Part shown: piece after piece, positions 5,208 to 9,747 of the stretch
Layout: each line of letters opens with the position of its first letter
Numbering within the stretch: the first letter of the stretch is position 1
Source of the DNA: an uncultured Eubacteriales bacterium
Lineage (GTDB): Bacteria; Bacillota; Clostridia; Oscillospirales; Oscillospiraceae
NCBI GenBank assembly: GCA_900548795.1
Contig: URLT01000072.1
Span: forward strand, 1-9,747
Direction of reading: 5' to 3'
Length of the DNA stretch: 9,747 nt
Notes under the pieces: model-generated
Database searches by the model: none
What the model saw: the letters and a program-made list of their open reading frames with translations, nothing else
What the model was told of the DNA's origin: nothing
Program-made: the position numbers and the translations under genes

Positions 5208-5246
5208 ATGCGCAAGGCTGCGCCGAAACGGAGGGCTCCGCAGTGA
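5208..5246 (+). CDS. Possible 12-codon upstream ORF before ylxM
   Basis: ATG at 5208 opens a short frame encoding the basic peptide MRKAAPKRRAPQ. It ends in TGA (5244-5246), which overlaps the GTG start of ylxM (5243-5245). The predicted transcription start is about 3 nt before this ATG, so it would be read as a nearly leaderless ORF. It contains the ylxM ribosome binding site. It might couple or modulate ylxM translation, or be a chance frame; no conservation evidence is available here. Confidence 0.25.
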   Translation: MRKAAPKRRAPQ

Positions 5247-5593
5247 AACGGGACGCGTATGAAATGTCGCTGCTGCTGGATTACTACGGTGCGCTGCTGA
5301 CGGACAAGCAAAAAACGTATTTCGATCTTTACTACAATCAGGATTATTCCCTCGGCGAGATCGCCGCAGAGGAGGGCATCTCCCGCCAGGGCGTTCACGA
5401 CGCCATCTCCCGCGCAGAGGCCGTCTTGGAGGAGGTCGAGCGCGCCGCCGGATGCGTGGCGCGTGCCGGCGCTCTGAGAGAGGCCGTGCGGCGGATCGCC
5501 GACGCGGCGTCCGCACTTGCGCAGAACGATGACCCCGCCGTGCGGCAGCGCGCGCAGGAAATTCTTGCCGCCGCCGCTTCCGTAAAGGAGTAG
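5243..5593 (+). CDS. ylxM: YlxM family helix-turn-helix protein, SRP-associated
   Basis: The 116-residue product matches the YlxM/UPF0122 family, small helix-turn-helix proteins encoded just before ffh. In streptococci YlxM was reported to bind the signal recognition particle and affect its GTPase; the DNA-binding role is unproven. Seen here are LLDYYGALLTDKQKTYFDLYY (11-31) and a helix-turn-helix, YSLGEIAAEEGISRQGVHDAISRAE (35-59), which correspond to the strongest family motifs. The C-terminal third is Ala/Arg-rich and longer than I recall for B. subtilis YlxM. GTG at 5243 is chosen because GGAGGG (5230-5235) lies 7 nt upstream and family similarity starts there. The stop is followed after 4 nt by ffh, whose ribosome binding site overlaps the ylxM end. 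Confidence 0.9.
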   Translation: MKRDAYEMSLLLDYYGALLTDKQKTYFDLYYNQDYSLGEIAAEEGISRQGVHDAISRAEAVLEEVERAAGCVARAGALREAVRRIADAASALAQNDDPAVRQRAQEILAAAASVKE

Positions 5594-5597
5594 GATT

Positions 5598-6938
<1,341 letters not shown>

Positions 6939-7021
6939 CGACCGATCATTAGGACGCGGAGCGCCGCGCGCTTCCGTTGCCTGACGATATATTTTTTGAA
7001 ATCTATTTGGAGGTGAAACTC

Positions 7022-7261
7022 ATGGTTAAAATCAGACTGAGAAGAATGGGCGCGAAGAAGGCTCCTTACTACCACATCGTGGTCGCGGATTCCCGCAGCC
7101 CGCGTGACGGCCGCTGCATCGAGGAGATCGGCACCTACAACCCGCTGACCACTCCGGTCACCGTCACGGTCGACGCCGAGAAGGCACAGCAGTGGATCAA
7201 GAACGGCGCTCAGCCGACCGACACCGTGAAGGCTCTTTTGAAAAAGGCTAACGTCCTTTGA
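7022..7261 (+). CDS. rpsP: 30S ribosomal protein S16
   Basis: S16 is an early-binding protein of the small ribosomal subunit. The 79-residue product starts MVKIRLRRMGAKKAPYYHIV and contains VADSRSPRDGR (21-31) and IEEIGTYNP (33-41), all hallmarks of the family. Length is normal. The ATG at 7022 is preceded by GGAGGTG (7009-7015) at 6 nt. An upstream in-frame start at 6977 would add 15 residues foreign to S16 and is rejected. It follows ffh by 83 nt and precedes khpA by 17 nt. Confidence 0.97.
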   Translation: MVKIRLRRMGAKKAPYYHIVVADSRSPRDGRCIEEIGTYNPLTTPVTVTVDAEKAQQWIKNGAQPTDTVKALLKKANVL

Positions 7262-7278
7262 TTGAGGGGAGCTGCACG

Positions 7279-7509
7279 ATGAAGGAACTCTTGCTCTACG
7301 TGGCGACCCGCTTGGTCGATCATCCTGACGCGGTCACGGTTACGCAGAGAGAGGACGAGGACAAGACGGTTCTGGAGCTGCGCGTTGCCCCGGAGGACAT
7401 GGGCAAGGTGATCGGCAGACAGGGCCGGATTGCAAAGGAAATCCGAACCGTTATCAAGTCCGTCGCTCAGCGCGACGGCAAGCGCGTCACCGTCGACATT
7501 CTTGATTGA
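7279..7509 (+). CDS. khpA: KH-domain RNA-binding protein KhpA (YlqC)
   Basis: KhpA is a small KH-domain RNA chaperone. In streptococci it works with KhpB/Jag to influence cell-division and envelope mRNAs. The 76 residues form one KH fold, with the RNA-binding loop GKVIGRQGRIAKEIR (42-56) carrying the GxxG as GRQG (46-49), followed by VTVDILD at the end. The ATG at 7279 is chosen because GAGGGGA (7264-7270) lies 8 nt upstream. A TTG in the same frame at 7258 overlaps the rpsP stop and adds seven non-homologous residues. In most Firmicutes rimM and trmD follow khpA; here a strong terminator does. Confidence 0.95.
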   Translation: MKELLLYVATRLVDHPDAVTVTQREDEDKTVLELRVAPEDMGKVIGRQGRIAKEIRTVIKSVAQRDGKRVTVDILD

Positions 7510-7521
7510 TCCGGTGAGAGC

Positions 7522-7558
7522 AAAGGGAGCGCCGCAGCATTGCGGCGCTCCCTTTTTT
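7522..7558 (+). terminator. Strong intrinsic terminator after khpA
   Basis: A 15-bp perfect stem (7522-7536 with 7541-7555; core GGGAGCGCCGC) with a 4-nt loop GCAT ends in a run of six T (7553-7558). It begins 13 nt past the khpA stop and closes the ylxM-ffh-rpsP-khpA operon. Confidence 0.93.
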
Positions 7559-7617
7559 ACATCAGGCATCCATATCAAAATTACCCGCGAAGCGGCGCGG
7601 GCGCCGGGCAAAACCGG

Positions 7618-7646
7618 TTGCACTTTCCTTTATGCTGTGATATAAT
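7618..7646 (+). promoter_or_regulatory. Sigma-A promoter of the vanZ-like/metG operon
   Basis: TTGCAC (7618-7623), a 17-bp spacer and a perfect TATAAT (7641-7646) precede the VanZ-like gene. Transcription would start near 7653, leaving a leader of about 27 nt with no room for a T-box or SAM riboswitch. A GC hairpin (CCCGCG/CGCGGG, 7584-7601) lies just upstream of the -35. Confidence 0.75.
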
Positions 7647-7679
7647 AGAAAAAATCATGGATTTTACGGAGATGTAAGC

Positions 7680-8090
7680 TTGAAAAAATCGCAAAATCGG
7701 TGGCGATTGGTCGCAGCCCTGCTGTGGCTGGCGCTGATCTATTTTCAGTCGGCGCTCCCGGCCTCGACCAGTCAGGCAGAGAGCGGCGGCCTTTTGGCGC
7801 TGGTGCAGACGGTTTTTCCGTGGATGACGCACCGGCTGATCCGGAAGATCGCGCATTTTGCCGAATACGCGGTGCTCGGCGCGCTGCTGGCGGCATTTTT
7901 CGTCCGCGTGCGGGAGCCGAGCCTGCTCAAGCCGCTGTCCTTCGGCGCGTTCGCGGCGCTCGGGGACGAGACTCTGCAGCTTTTCGTGCCCGGCCGAAGC
8001 GGGCAGCTCTCCGACGTTTGGCTGGACACGGCAGGCGTTGCCTGCGGCGCGCTGGCCGTCTGGCTCATCCACAAAATACGCAAGCACTGA
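7680..8090 (+). CDS. VanZ-family membrane protein
   Basis: The 136-residue protein belongs to the VanZ-like family, named after a teicoplanin-resistance accessory protein but common in Firmicutes without resistance clusters. Its biochemical role is unknown. About four membrane segments are visible: 10-22, 60-75, 85-95 and 115-131. Conserved polar residues are present: HFAEYAVLG (59-67), DETLQLFVPGRSGQLSDV (96-113) and DTAG (116-119). The TTG start at 7680 is chosen because GGAG (7668-7671) lies 8 nt upstream and the sequence begins with a typical MKK-type N-terminus. Its stop lies 13 nt before metG, so the two are co-transcribed. The promoter at 7618-7646 serves both. Confidence 0.88.
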   Translation: MKKSQNRWRLVAALLWLALIYFQSALPASTSQAESGGLLALVQTVFPWMTHRLIRKIAHFAEYAVLGALLAAFFVRVREPSLLKPLSFGAFAALGDETLQLFVPGRSGQLSDVWLDTAGVACGALAVWLIHKIRKH

Positions 8091-8103
8091 GGGAGGCTTG
8101 AAG

Positions 8104-9732
8104 ATGAAAGAACCATTCTATATCACGACCCCGATCTATTACCCGTCCGAGCGGCTGCACATCGGCCACACCTACTGCACCGTCGCAACGGACGCCATGG
8201 CGCGCTACAAGCGCCTGCGCGGCTACGACGTCATGTTCCTGACCGGCACGGACGAGCACGGGCAGAAGATCGAGGACAAGGCCAAGGCCGCCGGGATCAC
8301 CCCGAAGCAGTACGTCGACAACATCGTCGAGGGCGAAAAGGGCGTGCTCGATCTCTGGAAGCTGATGAACATCTCCTATGACCGCTTCATCCGCACAACG
8401 GACGACTATCACGTCGCGGCGGTTCAGAAGATCTTCAAAAAAATGTATGAAAACGGCGACATTTACAAGGGCACCTATCGCGGCATGTACTGCACGCCGT
8501 GCGAGTCCTTCTGGACGGAGAGCCAGCTCAAGGACGGCAAATGCCCCGACTGCGGCCGCGAATGCAAGCCCGCAGAGGAGGAAGCCTATTTCTTCCGTCT
8601 GTCGAAATATGCCGAGCCGGTGCGCAAGCTGCTGCTGGAGACGGACTACCTCGAGCCGCGCAGCCGCGTCAACGAGATGGTCAACAACTTCATCGACGCC
8701 GGTCTGGAGGATCTCTGCGTCTCGCGCACGAGCTTCACCTGGGGCGTTCCGGTCGATTTCGATCCGGGGCACGTGGTCTATGTCTGGGTCGACGCGCTGT
8801 TCAACTACACCACGGCGCTCGGCTTCATGAACGACCGCTACCACGACTTTGAAAAATACTGGCCGGCCGACGTGCACTTCGTCGGCAAGGAGATCGTCCG
8901 CTTCCACTCGATCATCTGGCCGGCCATGCTCATGAGCATGGGTATGCCTCTGCCCAAGAAGGTCTTCGGCCACGGCTGGCTGCTGCTCGACGGCGGCAAG
9001 ATGTCCAAGTCCAAGGGCAACGTCGTCGATCCGTATCTGCTGGCCGAGCGCTACGGCACGGACGCGCTGCGCTTCTTCCTGCTGCGCTCGTTCCCGTTCG
9101 GCTCGGACGGCAATTTCTCCAATGAGCTGCTCATCAACTGCATCAACACCGACCTTGCCAACGATCTGGGCAACCTCGTCAGCCGCACGGTCGCCATGGT
9201 GCAGAAATATTTCGGCGGCAGGCTGCCCGCCGAGCAGGCGGCCGACCCCGCGCTCGACGACGAGCTGATCGGCATGGCCTCGGCGCTGCACGAAAAATAC
9301 GAGGCGCAGATGGAGCAGTTTGCCTTCCAAAACGCCCTCAGCGAGATCTTTGCCGTGATCTCCCGCGCAAATAAGTATATCGACGAGAACGCGCCGTGGG
9401 TGCTGGCCAAGGACGAGGCCAACCGGCCGCGCCTCGCCCGCGTGATGTATAACCTGCTCGAGACGGTGCGCATCTGCGCCGGTCTGCTCACCCCGTTCAC
9501 CCCGGCGACCAGCGCCGAGATCCAAAAGCGCATCGGCGCGGACGCCTGCGATTGGAACAGCCTCTGCGCGTTCGGCGGCCTGAGCCGCGAGGCGCAGGTC
9601 ACGGCCGGCCCGGCGCTCTTCCCGCGCATCGACGCGGCCAAGGAGCTGGCCGAGCTGGAGGCGCTGACGGCAAAGCCCAAGCAGCCCGAGGAGGCAAGTT
9701 GCGCGTCGCTCTCCCTGTCGCCAATAACATAG
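8104..9732 (+). CDS. metG: Methionyl-tRNA synthetase, short form without C-terminal tRNA-binding domain
   Basis: MetG charges tRNA-Met with methionine for initiation and elongation. The 542 residues comprise a class I catalytic domain with HIGH (19-22) and KMSKS (299-303), a connective-peptide zinc knuckle with Cys130, Cys133, Cys147 and Cys150 (CxxC...CxxC), and the helical anticodon-binding domain (about 370-515). ATG 8104 is preceded by GGGAGG (8091-8096) at 7 nt, and the protein begins FYITTPIYYPSERLHIGH as in the family. A longer frame opening at 7858 is a shadow of the VanZ-like gene. After about residue 520 (ELAELEALTAKPKQPEE) one expects, in many Firmicutes, an EMAP/Trbp111-like dimerising domain of about 110 residues. 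Here the frame ends in a short tail of low similarity. A monomeric two-domain enzyme is active in other bacteria, so this is probably functional. Confidence 0.95.
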   Translation: MKEPFYITTPIYYPSERLHIGHTYCTVATDAMARYKRLRGYDVMFLTGTDEHGQKIEDKAKAAGITPKQYVDNIVEGEKGVLDLWKLMNISYDRFIRTTDDYHVAAVQKIFKKMYENGDIYKGTYRGMYCTPCESFWTESQLKDGKCPDCGRECKPAEEEAYFFRLSKYAEPVRKLLLETDYLEPRSRVNEMVNNFIDAGLEDLCVSRTSFTWGVPVDFDPGHVVYVWVDALFNYTTALGFMNDRYHDFEKYWPADVHFVGKEIVRFHSIIWPAMLMSMGMPLPKKVFGHGWLLLDGGKMSKSKGNVVDPYLLAERYGTDALRFFLLRSFPFGSDGNFSNELLINCINTDLANDLGNLVSRTVAMVQKYFGGRLPAEQAADPALDDELIGMASALHEKYEAQMEQFAFQNALSEIFAVISRANKYIDENAPWVLAKDEANRPRLARVMYNLLETVRICAGLLTPFTPATSAEIQKRIGADACDWNSLCAFGGLSREAQVTAGPALFPRIDAAKELAELEALTAKPKQPEEASCASLSLSPIT

Positions 9733-9747
9733 CTTCCGGCAATGTCA
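9699..9747 (+). CDS. Possible start of a downstream gene, cut by the window edge
   Basis: A TTG at 9699 in a different frame from metG opens a sequence reading MRVALPVANNIASGNV, with no stop before the window ends. GAGGAGG (9688-9694) lies only 4 nt upstream, which is close but usable. The start would overlap the last 34 nt of metG. The RVALPVANN opening faintly recalls NifX/NifB-like cofactor-binding proteins, but 16 residues do not allow an assignment. Confidence 0.35.
   Translation, partial: MRVALPVANNIASGNV

Noticed and set aside
5007..5210. SRP RNA gene near ffh
   Set aside because: The region holds two promoters and the riboswitch, and no conserved SRP RNA tetraloop/asymmetric-loop motif is visible there.
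6956..6997. Hairpin and T-run between ffh and rpsP as a terminator
   Set aside because: The stem is bulged and the T-run starts about 14 nt after it. rpsP has no convincing promoter of its own, so read-through is needed.
7584..7601. CCCGCG/CGCGGG hairpin as a minus-strand terminator
   Set aside because: No minus-strand gene ends nearby. It lies between the khpA terminator and the next promoter and probably has no role in termination.
8065..9525. 486-codon minus-strand ORF over metG
   Set aside because: Antisense shadow of a certain metG with no motifs of its own.

Overview
The window looks like a chromosomal segment of a high-GC, endospore-forming member of the Clostridia, probably Oscillospirales/Ruminococcaceae-like. 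The evidence is a forespore sigma factor (SigG), Gram-positive signal and lipobox sequences, an SLH-domain surface protein, and the Firmicutes-type order ylxM-ffh-rpsP-khpA. Coding regions have strongly GC-rich third positions, which also produces long but spurious antisense ORFs. I see no insertion sequence, prophage, CRISPR array, tRNA or rRNA.

Layout. Positions 1-511 hold no convincing gene but contain structured sequence: a nested inverted repeat, a possible small transcription unit, a good sigma-F-type promoter and a leader hairpin in front of sigG (512-1291, +). Next is an exported protein with three SLH modules, a Big_2-like domain and a C-terminal M15 peptidase domain (1497-2954, +). 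A probably bidirectional terminator at 2982-3011 separates it from a convergent minus-strand operon. That operon reads, in transcription order, queT-like transporter (5006-4494), Gx-family transporter (4497-3979), small lipoprotein (3982-3443) and DUF1893 protein (3446-3015). All three junctions are 4-nt ATGA overlaps. Its leader carries a probable preQ1-I riboswitch, which supports a queuosine-precursor role for the first gene.

A divergent region (about 5090-5210) holds two good sigma-A promoters back to back. To the right, ylxM (5243-5593), ffh (5598-6938), rpsP (7022-7261) and khpA (7279-7509) form a plus-strand co-translational targeting and ribosome operon that ends at a strong terminator (7522-7558). 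The usual rimM-trmD-rplS tail is absent here. A new promoter then drives a VanZ-family membrane protein (7680-8090) and metG (8104-9732). This methionyl-tRNA synthetase lacks the C-terminal tRNA-binding domain common in the family. A possible further gene begins at 9699, overlapping the metG end, and runs off the window.

Most of the content is conserved housekeeping and sporulation machinery. The least understood part is the preQ1-led four-gene operon, where two conserved genes of unknown role (lipoprotein and DUF1893) are translationally coupled to two small transporters. The sigG control region is the second point of interest.
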